Part shown: positions 1-12,821 of the stretch, piece after piece
Layout: every line of letters begins with the position of its first letter
Position numbering within the stretch: the stretch's first letter is position 1
Source: Sipunculus nudus
Lineage: Eukaryota; Annelida; Sipuncula; Golfingiida; Sipunculidae
NCBI GenBank assembly: GCA_026874595.1
Contig: CM049318.1
Span: 24,821,456-24,885,455 of the forward strand
Length of the DNA: 64,000 bases
Direction of reading: 5' to 3'
Made by a program: the position numbers and the translations under genes
The notes under the pieces: model-generated
What the model saw: only the letters and a program-made list of their open reading frames with translations
The model's database searches: none
Told to the model about the DNA's origin: nothing

Positions 1-566
1 ATATTTTTAGAAACTTTAGTTTAGAAATCAGAAAGAAACTAAGTGAGGTCCTACTTGATAAATGCAAATAAACACGGGGGAAAAGCTTGGGTGATATGCT
101 TGGTAAAACCTTGGATAAATTCTGGTTAAAACACTTTTAACCAAAATTTTAACCAGTGTTGGGTAAAACAGGTTTTCCCCACATCAAATGTATACATTTT
201 CAAGATCAAGATCAAGATCATCTAAACAGATCATTGATGTCTAAATAAATAAAGTGAATTTATTTATACCTGTTTATTGCGGTATATAAACTCTAACTGC
301 ATGTATGTCAAAGTATAACAAACAAGTATACAAAACTGAACTACTGGATGTTATATTTTTAATTTCCAGGGCCAAATCTAAAGTTAATACTCATTAAAGT
401 CATATTTAATTCAATATTTAATACATTAATTGAATCAATGAATGAATGTCTTCCCAAAAAGTCCTGGACAGTGTCACTGGATTTGTTGTGGAAACTCAAA
501 TGGAATGCTCATTTATGTGTGATGCACTGCTGATCATCAGTGGTCATCATGAAAAAATAATATTAT
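1..566. other. Intergenic, no gene seen
   Basis: AT-rich sequence with no convincing exon or repeat boundary on either strand. A short ATCAAG microsatellite-like run lies near 200-220. Confidence 0.5.
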
Positions 567-1194
567 TATAGTCCGTTCCAGCACCACTGTCCACCTGTTT
601 TTTCGTGATTATTTTTTTGATAATCAAAGAAAGTCCAAACTTTTTTTATCTTAGGGCAGAAAGAGGAAAAAGCGTAATTAACTATTATGGAAATAATAGC
701 GTACCTTAAGTCATTTTCCTGGAAACAATTTAAAACCATTTTATGAGTAACAAGTCTATTCTATAGCGACATCATGACACTAATCTGTGAAATGGGCATA
801 TCAGGGATTAGTGATGACGTCATAATAGATGTGACGTACTAAAGAGGCGCCCATATTCATGGGCCCAATAATCAAGAGCTGCCGACCCCTGTTTACAGCG
901 GGACTTGTATTCTCCATGTGCACACGCTTCACTGTTACGTCACATTACTTTATATCCATATCCAAGGAGGATAAACAATGGCCACTTATTAGGGACGCCA
1001 TGAACCACGGATATATATGAGATATGTCAACCAGGCCGTAAAGTGAATAATATTTATATTTTGAGTAGGTAAGGTACCAAAAATTACGCTTTTGCCTCTT
1101 TATGCCATTGGTGCAAATTTTGTTTTGCAAGTTTGTCTTATGTAGAGATAATCGCGAAAAAACAGGTGGACAGGGGTGCTAGAACGGACTATAA
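567..1194. mobile_element. MITE with 46-bp terminal inverted repeats (TATAGTCC family)
   Basis: The left end (567-612) and right end (1149-1194) are inverted copies of each other over about 46 bp with only about three differences. Both begin TATAGTCCGTTC when read inward. The interior (about 540 bp) has no credible gene; the short ORF on the minus strand inside is probably chance. Flanks are TTA/TAA-rich, so the target duplication cannot be sized. A second member of the family is at 47749-48315. The termini do not identify a superfamily for me. Confidence 0.75.
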
Positions 1195-1950
1195 TAATAA
1201 TAAATAACCCCTGACGGCATGTTGGAAATAGTATCGCTGAAAATTAATTAAACAACTGGTTTTATGGTGATCAGCTGTGTAAACAACCTGTTTGACAGTG
1301 TTGGCCACCTGGCGCTGTAACACCTGCCCTGCTCGCAGCATGATGACCCTTAACAGTAAGTCTCCACAGTAGCTGTCAACCTGTCCTGTCAGATGTGCAC
1401 AAGCTCTTCACCCGACCGGACCTTCAAAAGAACGTCCTTGTATCATTCACAACGCTCAGTATCGTTTTTGGTCATTAAAAGACCGGTTTACGTTTGGATA
1501 AATGGTCCGATCTGTAGTGATAGAATTTGGAAGGGTCAAGTTCATTTCTCCGGTTCTACTATTTGCATCAAAATCAGAAAATATGATATATAACCTACAT
1601 CATTCATTAATACGTCATAGAATTAAATCCATATAATTTTAGGTTGTCACATCTGAATCACTTTCATTCTAACGAAAACCATGAAAGATTATTATGACCA
1701 ATAATATAGGGGTTATTCGTCTGTGCGGAAACCCTGGTTGGGTCGATTTATAAGTAGGGGAGAGAGGTTACCTAGATGTAAAATTATTGATCAAATAAAC
1801 TACTTTACGTGGAGTTATTGTAAACTTTACCATAACCCTATAGCCAATAAACGATTGTTTAATGAAACACCACAAAAATATACAGGTTTGATGCATTAAA
1901 AAATTATATAATAAGACGTTACGAAATAATACCCCCTACTAATTTGAATA
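1195..1950. other. Intergenic region upstream of cytochrome c
   Basis: No supported exon. ORFs in this stretch are short and lack flanking splice sites or family resemblance. Confidence 0.4.
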
Positions 1951-1956
1951 TATTCA

Positions 1957-1964
1957 TGACGTCA
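1957..1964 (+). promoter_or_regulatory. CRE palindrome, candidate cytochrome c promoter
   Basis: A perfect TGACGTCA site lies at 1957-1964. About 90 bp further on, near 2053, is a good splice donor (GTGAGT) that could end a non-coding first exon, to be joined to the acceptor at 4874 just upstream of the cytochrome c start. CRE/NRF sites control cytochrome c in vertebrates (established knowledge). The assignment here is inference from position, and transcript data would settle it. Confidence 0.35.
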
Positions 1965-2173
1965 CAACATTGTCCTGACCTTCACGTATCCGTGTAGTAG
2001 TGAACAAACGTGGTACGTTTCGTCAGTTAACCGGCTGAGTTCTTTGGGGTGTATGTGAGTACATTTTGAAATTTAAAACAACTGCTACATTTAAACGGCA
2101 CTTAGATCTTAAGATATAAATATATGAAATATAAATAGGTTGTATATTTCAACAGCAACATTTGCCGGGTAGC

Positions 2174-2332
2174 CATGCGGTCAAACCGAATCACTTTACT
2201 CCCACCCGGCGCCGGCAAGGTTGTCGCATCAAATGCCCACTTGAAAGATTTCATGCGTTTTCGGGGCCATTCTGTACAGACTCTGATTTCGAGAAAAGAA
2301 TTACAAGTATACAGCCACTTTCAGAAGAGTTA
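2174..2332 (+). other. Small open frame of 52 codons, uncertain
   Basis: An ATG at 2174 opens a 52-codon frame with balanced codon use and a product rich in basic residues. No family is recognised. It overlaps another open frame, and it lies in the presumed first intron of cytochrome c. It could be a chance frame or an unrelated exon. Confidence 0.15.
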
Positions 2333-2344
2333 AAGTGGATATAA

Positions 2345-4700
2345 AATGTCTATTTTGTCAGAAACAAGAGCCAGAATTTTGACGAGCGTGGACTGGTAGT
2401 AGTACGTGATGACCTTGACATTGTAATAATGTCATCCCTGTCACAGTTTCGGTCGGTCATTCAGTGCGCCGGCTTCACTTTGTACGCAATCAGGTTTTGG
2501 AATACTAATTATTACCATACAAAATGAAGCGTTAAAATATTGGCTGGAATGATTCAGCACACCTTTTTCCAGTAATTAATGAAAATATTGACGGGTTGCC
2601 TATGGTATATTACGTAAAGAATGTATCAAAGGGAGACCTATTTAGTATTTGTGTTATTTGCCTTGGTGCAAGGCTGAGAATTACACACCAGGTGACCCGG
2701 GCTCCATACTCAGCCATGAATATGTTCTTACGAAATATTGTAGCGGTCCTTCTGATTTATCAGAAGGAAAGAATAAAAGAGTAATTAAGAATAAGATGCA
2801 GCTTAAACTATGTTCACTCTACCTATATATCCTTTATATATCAGTTTCCATACATGTGGAGTCTCCTGTTTATGTTATATATGATATAACAGCATTTTAT
2901 CATGAAGAGAAGAGCAGAAGACCATCACTGACACAGCCATGTTGCTGAGGCATGACTCTGGTCACCCATGACCTGACCTGTGACCTGACCTCTGGTGTAC
3001 CAGAGTAATTTATTGCTAATAAATCTATTTAAAAAATCTTATTTCATGAATAATACTTATGAGTAAATGATAATATATGGCTACAATAAGTCCTTTATAA
3101 GTTTATGGCTATATCTTTTAAGGTTTTAACAAATTTGCCTATGGAAGTTATGGAAACAATATTTACTATAATTTATTTGGAACAATAATCAGAGGACAAC
3201 TTTTCTCATATCAATAGGGTCAAGGACAGGGTCATGTGACAAAAAATAAACATGAACGCATGGCAGGCTAAAAAAAAACCAACAGGAGTTGAAATCTTTA
3301 CAATTTCCTTATAAGGGCACTTCTACATAATTTATTTTTACTCCAGAACAGTTTATTAGCCATTATTGGTAATAAATTTGCTAAATTGCCTCCATTTTCT
3401 CTGTTTATTTTGCAAATATCCCAATATACCCCTGCTACGCTTTTCCATAAGAGGATCCCCATAACTGAAATCTCATTTCAGTTATGGACCCATAACAATT
3501 GTGTTATATAATGAAATGTAGTGTTGTTTGCGAGTTAATTATATTTGCTCAAATTTTCATCTTCTGCTATAATGTAAAAAACTAATATGACATTTGCTGA
3601 CGTTGCTAAGAAAACAAGCTATATTTGAGCAAAATTGCTCATTACGTATCAAATATACTGGTTATCCTATTCTGAAAGGCTTATTCTCATGTATGTTTAT
3701 ATAACTCTGTATTATAGAACAATGAATTTTTGAAATAATGTTTTACAAATGGTAAAATAAGACTTTCCTTTTAAAAACCCTCTAAAATGCACAGTAACAT
3801 CAACCCCCCCCCCCCCCCCCCCCCCCCCCCACTGTTTATGTGGTACCCCTTGCTTTCAGATGTTAAATATAGTAGCAGAAAAAAATCAACATCACACAAA
3901 AGTATGTTTCACTTCACAAGCACCAGGGTTATAGCATTATGTAACTGGGGGAAATGCAGTACCTAACCTTTTTATTAAACAATCCTTTTGAGGACAGGAA
4001 GGGGCAGGTTTTCCATGGATACCAATTGGCATTGACAAGTCTTTACTTTTGAACTGACATAGTGGCGATAAAGCATCATTTATCAAAGTCAAAATATGAA
4101 AATTTTATCTATTATCCTGTTAAAGGAGTGGTTAAGTGTTTAGTGGGCCAAGAGGAATCACTCCATGACAGATCTTGTATATAACGTGCATGATGTAATA
4201 AGTACATCAGACAGTGGGCAGGCTTTTGATGCCATATAAACATCACAATTATAAATTCTGATGTATGATTCCTGAAATAATCAGCATTGCACTACCATAC
4301 AGTAATTATAAGAATCTTTTCATCTCTCACATCTTTATGCTGAAAATTACTATTTTTTATCAATAAAGTTTCAACATCATGTTAAAAATTTTTGACTTGA
4401 CACAACTTTTTTGCAGGTACAAGCTCACCTTGTTAAAGATTCAAACTGAGCAGTTCTGCCCATTTGATTTATTACAAATCTTGAATAATTTTCTTTAGAT
4501 TTCTTCTGTTCTTAGCCAGGGATGTGCTCCTTATTCCCATGCCAGTTCACCTGTCAGCTAAGATGAAATGATTAGAGCTTTCAGTATTGTCAAATATAAG
4601 CTCGTCGCCAGTTGCCACTGCGAAGCTCTATAATTTTTTGGATTGAGAAATCTGAATATTTAGACCTGTAATTCCTCAATTCTTTGTGAAGAAATGTTTC
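2345..4700. other. Probable long first intron of cytochrome c
   Basis: AT-rich, no supported coding exon. It holds a poly-C run of about 26 bases near 3806-3831. Several ORFs here show no recognisable domain. Confidence 0.45.
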
Positions 4701-4901
4701 AAGTTCAGATAAATGATGTCCTTTTATGAAACAAGGTGATTGGATAGTCATACAGTTAGTGTTACATCACTTAACATTTGTTGAATTGCACTACTTATAC
4801 TTGACTTGTTTTTTTTTTATGCTGTATATTGTTGGCATCATTCCTAAATTTATTTATATTTTCTTTTATTGTAGCTGTATCCACAATCTAAAATCATCAC
4901 A

Positions 4902-6900
4902 ATGGGTGACGTTCCAGATGGAAATGTAGAAAAGGGAAAGAAGATTTTCGTGCAGAGGTGCGCACAGTGCCACACTGTAGAGAAGGGAGGCAAGCACAAA
5001 ACAGGACCCAATCTTAACGGGTTATTCGGCAGAAAAACTGGACAGGCTCCAGGTTTCAGCTACACAAGTGCCAACAAGGACAAAGGTACATCCCTTCTTT
5101 GTATACGTATATACTAGGCCAGGATATGGGGGAATGTTAATATCGATTATGATCTTGGTTTGGCGATGAACAGTCTGTTGTCTTACCTATGTTTGTAAAC
5201 TATCCAGGTAGTCCAATATGACACAACAGTCAATATGGTCCCCCCCCCCCCCCCCCCCCCCAAAGGAAAACGTTTCAGTGCTGTTGTCGTCTTTAGGATA
5301 TCTTGTGAACATCATACTTTTAAAGTATTTCACATTTTGTCCTTACATTTGATACACAAATTGTTCCTACCAAGTTCTTCAATGAGCTCAAAAACTGGTG
5401 ACTTTGACCAGGATCTTCAGGGTCAAATAAGCCGGATTATAGTTGTAGTCTTCCCTCACATTCGACACAAATTGTTTTAACTGAGTCCTCGAAATGTTTT
5501 AGGTACTTTTGACATTGATCTTCAAGATCAGATTTATGCAATTCAAGGATTATTGTAACTCCATAACTTTTGAAGTATTGAAGATTTTTTTTCTTCAAAT
5601 TTGACACACATGTTCTTTCTGCTGAAATTTTGGAATTCAATAAGCGGTGACCTCAACCTTGATCTTCTAGGTCAAATCTGCTGAAATCTAAAATCATTGT
5701 TTTGAGATGGCTCACAGGGGGGAGTCATATATCTGGTTTTGCGCTGCAAAAACCAAGCAGTTCTGGTATTAACTTGTATTTGAGTCATATTTGATAGTAT
5801 TGGACCAAGTACATGATACAAGTACTGACCAACTCGGACACAATACAAATACCTAGTTTCCTTGTATTGAAATTGGAATATATAAATGTGTTTGAACTTG
5901 GACCCAAACCCTAACTATTGAAAGAAATGCATATTGTCAGTAAGTGTTTATTTGTGACAAGAGAATGTGTACAATTTATGTGAATAACTACCTCGCAGCA
6001 GCCACAGTTTTGTCATAACAGCAGCACAGCACTGTTTTGTTGAAGCCACAAAAATCTTCACAGGTTAAATTTTATACTTTTTTGCTATATTCAGATTCCA
6101 GTAATCATCAATAACAGTTAACTAGTTTGCCAGTTAATGGTGTTAGACCAACCAAAAGTCCCTTCCTACTTGCCCATTCAGGCATGCGAGTCCAAAATAC
6201 ACCTGTATGCAAAGGCCTAAACTAGGATGAGTTATCCGTTTCTTTTCTTTGAAAAATAAAATTGTTGATAATATGACATGCAACACAAATTAATCATGTG
6301 GAACAAACTTAAGAGTTAGTTGGTACAATAACTGATTTCTGTAGGGCAAGTAAAAGTTCATGTAGGACAAATAATTTAGCAAGATGTTACTTGCCCAGTT
6401 AGGCAAAGCCCTGCTGTCTCTCAGGTGCAATACCAGTATTTCATGTCATGGCCCTTTGTAATGTTTGATGTCCATTTATTATGCCAGCCCTAATATATGC
6501 TGTTTTGTATATAATTCTGCAAGTGATAAAGCAACTGATATCTTTTTTTATGATGAAATTATATTTTGGGAAGATTTGTCATACTTGTTGAAAAATTCCA
6601 GTTAACATGAATGATAACTATACTTGTATAATATTTCACTTTTCAAATTTAATGAATTTTTCCAGGTTTCAAAAGGAATAGAAAATTCTAGTGTATGTAA
6701 CTCTTGTGCTGTGGAGACAGATTGAATATTTTATATGTGTATTACTTGCAGGGATCACCTGGGGCAAGGACACCTTGTTTGTATACCTGGAGAACCCCAA
6801 GAAGTACATCCCAGGCACCAAGATGATCTTCGCTGGTTTGAAGAAGAAACAGGAGCGTGCTGATCTTATCGCGTACCTGGAGTCCTCCACCAGCTCGTAA
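4902..6900 (+). CDS. Cytochrome c, two coding exons
   Basis: Mitochondrial intermembrane-space electron carrier between complex III and complex IV, and a trigger of apoptosome formation. The coding exons are 4902-5085 and 6752-6900 (110 residues). The intron has a GT donor at 5086 and an AG acceptor at 6751 and splits a glycine codon, close to the intron position known in vertebrate cytochrome c. Visible landmarks are the heme-attachment motif CAQCH (C20, C23, axial H24), the conserved TGPNL segment, and the axial methionine in PGTKM (M86). Length is normal for the animal protein. The start is chosen because an acceptor (4873-4874) lies just upstream and the [16 protein letters not shown] beginning is typical. 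The short Ser/Thr-rich C-terminal tail is unremarkable for molluscs. The gene appears intact. Confidence 0.96.
5086..6751 (+). other. Cytochrome c intron with repeat debris
   Basis: The intron holds a poly-C run near 5240-5261. At about 5390-5700 there is a degenerate tandem repeat with spaced AGGTCA-like words (units roughly 105-145 bp), resembling the array at 45.97-46.66 kb. No other gene is seen within it. Confidence 0.6.
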
Positions 6901-7603
6901 CCCATGGCAACATTAGGAGAATTCATACACACATCAACAAAACTATGCCCGTCGCAAGTGGAAACCTCAGTTAATTATTTATATGCGTAGATCCATTTTG
7001 GACTCTGCCATACCATCAGACTTTATATTTAGTAAATTTGCCAGTGCTCATCCAAAAATAGTGTATATATAATAGGATCAGTGAAAATGGTCCTGTAATA
7101 CAAGTTTTAGGAAATGTTTACTAACCCATATTATTATTTTTCAAAATGAAACAAGACTTATAAGTAAATTCACTGATAAAAAATATTGTGGTAAATTGAA
7201 GTTTTTGGTAGGCCACGGCAGCTGATCTTTACATAACAGTGAAGTTATTTACAGCCATGGAATCGCATTCATATTGCAGGAGCCCTCTTCTGTGTCAGCG
7301 TGATATTGCAGTGTCTCTCATATGATATTTTAGCTGTTTGCCTGTAGTATTCATTTTATGATCATGTTTGTTTTATAAATCATCATAATCCCTAGCATTT
7401 CTTCTGTGATACAGAGCGCCTGCCGGTTTGTGTTTACCTTGTGCAGGTTTTAATTTCTTTAAAGTTTAAGCTACATTTAACTGTAATTGTTCATTTGCAG
7501 TGTAAATAGTTCCGCCTTGCACCAGCTTCATACATAAATGATATATCCCTCAGCTCATTTATATCTATAACAGTACTGAAGTGGTCCAATGAATGTACAT
7601 AAA

Positions 7604-7609
7604 AATAAA
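7604..7609 (+). terminator. Candidate polyadenylation signal of cytochrome c
   Basis: AATAAA about 700 bp after the stop codon, with no other gene between. This gives a 3' UTR of plausible length. Other AATAAA-like words exist, so usage is inferred. Confidence 0.45.
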
Positions 7610-7619
7610 TCCTGATTGA

Positions 7620-8730
7620 ATAACACTGATGGGAAGTAATTTTTCAGTAAACGTTTTGAGCTTTAATTTTTAGTAAATGATTTTAATGTACACTTGACAC
7701 CAAGCATTTATGAACGTGACTAGTAGTCACTGACTACAACTATTTATATTTGTCATCGGAGAAGTTTCCTGCATATTGAACACTGCGGGTTTTCTTTTAA
7801 CCAGTGACTACTGGCAGGCTGTAACAGAATAGCTCATATTTATATTATACATCAGATCTATCACCAGATTGAAGTATTGTTTTCTTTTATGTCACTTTTT
7901 GTGACTACTGATGTGATTGTAAAAAGTGATGCTTGGTTGTGTCAATTCCTAGGGTGAGTTGAGATGAATACTGTGATAATTTTGTTGGATATTACCCAAG
8001 TGTTTTGAAAGAGATGGTTTATGTGCGAAATCGTGGAATGTCTGCAAAGTGTGAGGGCGGTGAATAGAATGATTAATGTTGGGTATTTATGAACACTAGC
8101 AGTATACCCTTATTTCTGTTTTGTGATTAGCAACATTTGCATTTTAATATATATGCAAAAGTATCGAGGATAGTCCCAAGGTGGGAAATTTATGAGGAGA
8201 GAGGTTTCCATTTGACCTGCATCTTCCAAGTAAAAGTTGAGGAACGCACTTGGGGATGACCATGTCATTGTATACTCCCAGGCACATTTACACAAGTTCA
8301 GTCATTGACACAATCATGAAATAGCCTTTAAGATACAGATTCCTGTTACACTGTAAGTAACGATCAAATATTGAAACAATGAAGAAATGGGCCTCCTACA
8401 CTTAAAGGTCTTTATTTCATTCCCAAAGCAGTGTAAAAGGTGGCTAGGTACACATCGACCCACCCCAAATGTTTCCCCAGAAAGCAAAAAACCTCCTGAA
8501 GTACAATTTACTTTGCTACCATCCTTGACATTTCCAAAAGCCACGTGTAGCACAGAAAGACATGCAGTGGGTAAAATGAAAATGGGGTGCTTGGGGGGGG
8601 GGGGGAATTTAGCTGAATTGTGTAGTTTTAATACTGGAAATATGAATGAAATAATCAGTTTTGTATAAACCTGAAAACGACCATGCCTGTTCCATGAGTA
8701 AAAGAGCACAAATTTGAATGAAATCCTAAT
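7620..8730. other. Intergenic, no gene seen
   Basis: Open frames at 8314-8841 (minus) and 8387-8668 (plus) overlap each other, and neither shows a domain. A poly-G run lies near 8596-8606. I regard the stretch as non-coding. Confidence 0.4.
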
Positions 8731-8732
8731 TT

Positions 8733-9821
8733 TTAGCTCAGCTGACTTGAGTCGCTGAGCTATAGATATGGTCCATTGTCTGTCCATCTGTAGAGTGGCA
8801 CATTTTGAAACAATCAGATCAATGAATCCAAAATTCAGCATACTATTTAGATGTCCCAGGATCTCCTACCAAACTGACCACTGGGTCATGGCGACTTAGT
8901 TCCTTTGAGAAATTAAGGAAAAACCTAAATTTTCCATTAAAACACTATTATCACACGTCAGGACTGCCTAATATCAAAACCATTCATCTCTTTTCCTTCA
9001 CATTTACTATTAAATCTTCCCCTATATAATTCCTATGTACATGGAAGAAATTGGGTCAGTATTATGTAATTGTATCCGCAAAAACAATTGTCTCTGAAAC
9101 TACTGGACTGATTTTTCAGAAACTTACACCAATTACCAAGTCACATGTGAACTGGTGCCTAACCAATTTGCATTGACCTCTGACCTTTCCTCTCTCCAGT
9201 GCGTCCATCTGTGCATCTGTTTTGACACATAAACCCACATATCTTCAGACTCGTTTGACCAATCAGGAAAAAAAAATTGTACAAATGTAACCCTTGGATA
9301 GCTTTTTAACATACACAAAAAGTGGTGGCACCACCTGCAACCATGTTTGCACAGTGTCCCTCGGTTTGTCTGCCTTGGGTTCAAATCACTCGTATCTCTG
9401 CAGTGGTTTGACTAATTCACCTGAAATTCGGCATTGGTATACATCATGGATAGCTTTCTTGATTTTATGACAGGTGGTGCCACCTTCATTCATGTTCACA
9501 CTGCAGACATCCATGCTTATATCTCCGGACTGGTTTGACACATCTTCCTGGAAATTTGCATGTGTTAAGATCTCACATAGCTCTTTATCATACAAGAAAC
9601 TGGTGGCGCCGCCTGCAACCATTTTATCACAGTGTCCATCTGTTTGTTTGACTTAGGTTTAAATCACTCATATCTTGGCAGTGGTTTGACTTATTCACCT
9701 GAAATTTGGCATGGGTATACAACCTGGATAGCTTTCTTGATTTTATGACAGGTGGTGCCACCTAGATTCATATTCATGCTGCAGATATCCATGCTAAGAT
9801 CTCTGGACTCAGTTGGAGTAT
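8733..9821 (+). repeat. Left part of a dispersed element with ~277-bp tandem core
   Basis: Begins near a short perfect inverted repeat (TAGCTCAG / CTGAGCTA, 8736-8762). From about 9170 it carries tandem units about 277 bp apart, each with imperfect GGTGGCGCCACC palindromes and phrases such as 'cagcgtccatctg'. The same units form the array at 32.06-33.2 kb. The element resumes at 15784, after the LTR insertion, and ends at a CTAG near 16149-16152. Such tandem-cored elements ending in CTAG are typical of non-autonomous Helentrons of bivalves; that class is inferred here. Confidence 0.6.
9817..9821. other. Target-site duplication of the LTR element, left copy
   Basis: AGTAT directly precedes the left LTR. 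The same word follows the right LTR at 15783-15787. Joining the flanks restores the expected repeat sequence of the host element. The exact length (4 or 5 bp) is ambiguous by one base. Confidence 0.8.
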
Positions 9822-9925
9822 TATCACCGGTTGGAATTTTATGTTTGTTGGTCGGTGATATATTGTTGTTGTTGGGAGATCCAGGAGCTGCAGACTGGTT
9901 GATGATGATGTAACAATGGTTTATT

Positions 9926-12821
9926 GTATCCCCAGACAAAGTCGGGGGATACTATGTTTTCATACCGGTCCCGCCGCCGCCGCCGCCGCATATAAATCTT
10001 GTTGGCGCGATAACCTAAAAAATATTTCACGGAACTTTACCAAACTTGGTATATGTATAGATATGGGTGAGAGGACGACGCCTATTTAAAATGAGGTCAT
10101 AACCTTTAATAGGAGAGTGTCCTTGACCTTGAATAGGTCCAATTTTGGGGAAAATCACACAAATTCTTAAATATCTCAAGAAATCTTGCATGGATTTATC
10201 CCAAAATCAACTTGATGGAAGATCATGGATAGGGTTGTCATGTTTCAGAAACTGGTGGCGCCACCTATTATTCTTTACTTGTTTTTTGTGCCGTTTAATA
10301 CCCCCAAAATTGCCACCTTACAGTACTGTGAGCATTATAAGTCAAAAACTAATGGACAGATTTCTTTTATATTATGCATATACATAGGTATGGGTTATGG
10401 GATGATGTTTATTTAAATTGGGGTCATGACCTTTCCTATGATAGTGGCCTTGACCTTGAATATTGCCATATATGGTGAAAATCACACACCTCTTATGATA
10501 TCTCCAGTGTTGATAGCCATATGGATTTCAAACATGACTTATGTATGGCCCACCACTAAAGTAAGAACCCTTTAGGTTCTAGGGTCATGAGTTCAAAGGT
10601 CAAGGTCACTGGACTGGCATTTTAAAAGATACTGTGGATGCATTTTAAGCCAAACTTTCATCCTAGGTCTTCCATCTTGAATATATAGCTCACTTGCCAA
10701 TAGTGGATGATCCATATAAATTTTGGGGTCACAAGGTCAAAGGTCAAGGCCATAGGAGCTATCTGTCCAAAAATTAGTTTCTGGATGATAATTCCTGCTT
10801 TTATTGATGTATTGATTTCAAACTTGACTTATATATGTCCCATTGAAAAAGCAAGACTCCAATTTATTTTAGGGGTCATGAGGTCAAAGGTCAAGGTCAC
10901 AGGACACATCTTTAAAAAGATTGTGGATGCATTTTCAGCCAAACATTTCATCTCAGACCTTTCATCTTGCACATGTAAGTCATCTGCCAATAGAGGAATA
11001 CCCCTATCAGTTTTGAGGTCACAAGGTCAAAGGTGAAGGTCACAGGAGCCATCTGTCCAAAAATTAGTTTCTGGATGATAAATCCTGCTTTAATTGATGT
11101 ATGGATTTCAAACTTGACTTGTATATGTCCCATTGGAAAAGCAAGACCCAAATTGATTTTGGGGTCATGAGGTCAAAGGTCAAGGTCACAGGACATCTTT
11201 AAAAAGATTGTGGATGCATTTTCAGCCAAACATTTCATGTCAGATCTTTCATCTTGCACATATAGTTCACCTGCCAAGAGAGGAAGAACCCTATCAATTT
11301 TGAGGTCACAAGGTCAAAGGTGAAGGTCACAGGAGCCATCTGTCCAAAAATTAGATTCTTGATGATAATTCCTTCTTTTATTGATGTATGGATTTCAGAC
11401 TTGACTTGTATTTGACCCATTGGAAAAGCAAGACCAGAATTGATTTTGGGGTCATGAGGTCAAAGGTCAAGGTCACAGGAAACCTCTTTAAAAAGATTAT
11501 GGATGCATTTTCTGCCAAACAATTCATCTCAGATCTTTCATCTTGCACATATAGTTCACCTGCCAAGAGTGGAAGACCCCTATCAATTTTGAGGTCACAA
11601 GGTCAAAGGTGAAGGTCACAGGAGTCATCTGTCCAAAAATTAGTTTCTGGATGATAATTCCTGCTTTTATTGATGTATGGGTTTCAAACTTGACTTATAT
11701 ATGTCCCATTGGAAAAGCAAGACCCAAATTGATTTTGAGGTTATGAGGTCAAAGGTCAAGGTCACAGGACACATCTTTAAAAAGATGTGGATGCATTTTC
11801 AGCCAAACATTTCATCTCAGATCTTTCATCTTGGACATATAGTTCACCTGCCAAGAGAGGAAGAACCCTATCAATTTTGAGGTCACAAGGTCAAAGGTGA
11901 AGGTCACAGGAGCCATCTGTCCAAAAATTAGTTTCCGGATGATAATTCCTTCTTTTATTGATGTATTTATTTCAAACTTGACTTGTATTTGACCTATTGG
12001 AAAAGCAAGACCTGAATTGATTTTGGGGTCATGAGGTCAAAGGTCAAGGTCACAGGAAACCTCTTTAAAAAGATTGTGGATGCATTTTCAGCCAAACAAT
12101 TCATCTCAGATCTTTCATCTTGCACATATAGTTCACCTGCCAAGAGTGGAAGACCCCTATCAGTTTTACGGTCACAAGGTCAAAGGTGAAGGTCACAGGA
12201 GCCATCTGTCCAAAAATTAGTTTCTGGATGATAAATCCTGCTTTTATTGATGTATGGATTTCAAACTTGACTTGTATATGTCCCATTGGAAAAGCAAGAC
12301 CCAAATTGATTTTGGGGTCATGAGGTCAAAGGTCAAGGTCACAGGACATCTTTAAAAAGATTGTGGATGCATTTTCAGCCAAACATTTCATCTCAGATCT
12401 TTCATCTTGCACATAAAGTTCACCTGCCAAGAGTGGAAGACCCCTATCAATTTTGAGGTCACAAGGTCAAAGGTGAAGGTCACAGGAGCCATCTGTCCAA
12501 AAATTAGTTTCTGGGTGATAATTCCTGCTTTATTGATGTATAGATTTCAAACTTAACTTGCATATGTCCCATTGGAAAAGCAAGACCAGAATTGATTTTG
12601 GGGTCATAAGGTCAAAGATCAAGGTCACAGGACACATCTTTAAAAAGATCAAGGTCACAGGACCAACATCTTCAACAAGATTGTGGATTGTTAGATGGAA
12701 GAAACAATAAATATGCCAAGTGTCAGTATATGCTGCTAAAAATGGGGGTCTATTTATAAAGGGGGGGGGGCCTACTATGTCTGGGGATACTCTGGCACCT
12801 GCGGTGCCAAGAAATGTCTAG
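9926..12821 (+). mobile_element. Helentron-type non-autonomous element (HINE), inserted in the left LTR
   Basis: The intact right LTR reads ...GGTTTATTCCTTTTT..., while the left LTR reads ...GGTTTATT[insert]TTCCTTTTT..., so the junctions are visible directly. The insert starts GTATCCCCAGAC (9926-9937). The exact inverse, GTCTGGGGATAC, lies at 12779-12790, about 30 bp inside the 3' end. It is followed by a perfect 7-bp-stem hairpin (TGGCACC-TGC-GGTGCCA, 12793-12809), and the element ends CTAG (12818-12821). Insertion is between T residues. Asymmetric inverted repeats, a 3' hairpin, a CTAG end, T-T insertion and a tandem-repeat core are known hallmarks of Helentron-associated elements. No helicase/Rep gene is present, so it is non-autonomous. 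Confidence 0.88.
10560..12660 (+). repeat. Tandem array of ~288-bp units rich in AGGTCA words
   Basis: The phrase AGGTCAAAGGTCAAGGTCAC recurs at about 10881, 11170, 11457, 11746, 12034 and 12323, and in weaker form near 10590 and 12609. Spacing is 286-289 bp. Each unit also has a second cluster (GAGGTCACAAGGTCAAAGGTGAAGG). All the short ORFs listed through this array (for example around 10948-11151 and 12101-12304) are frames of the same repeat, not genes. It forms the core of the Helentron-type element. Confidence 0.95.

Noticed and set aside
10707-12304. Several ORFs of 60-109 codons with similar products on both strands
   Set aside because: All are frames of the ~288-bp tandem repeat and recur once per unit.
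10560-12660. CRISPR-like array
   Set aside because: Units are ~288 bp and contiguous with no unique spacers, in a eukaryotic genome.
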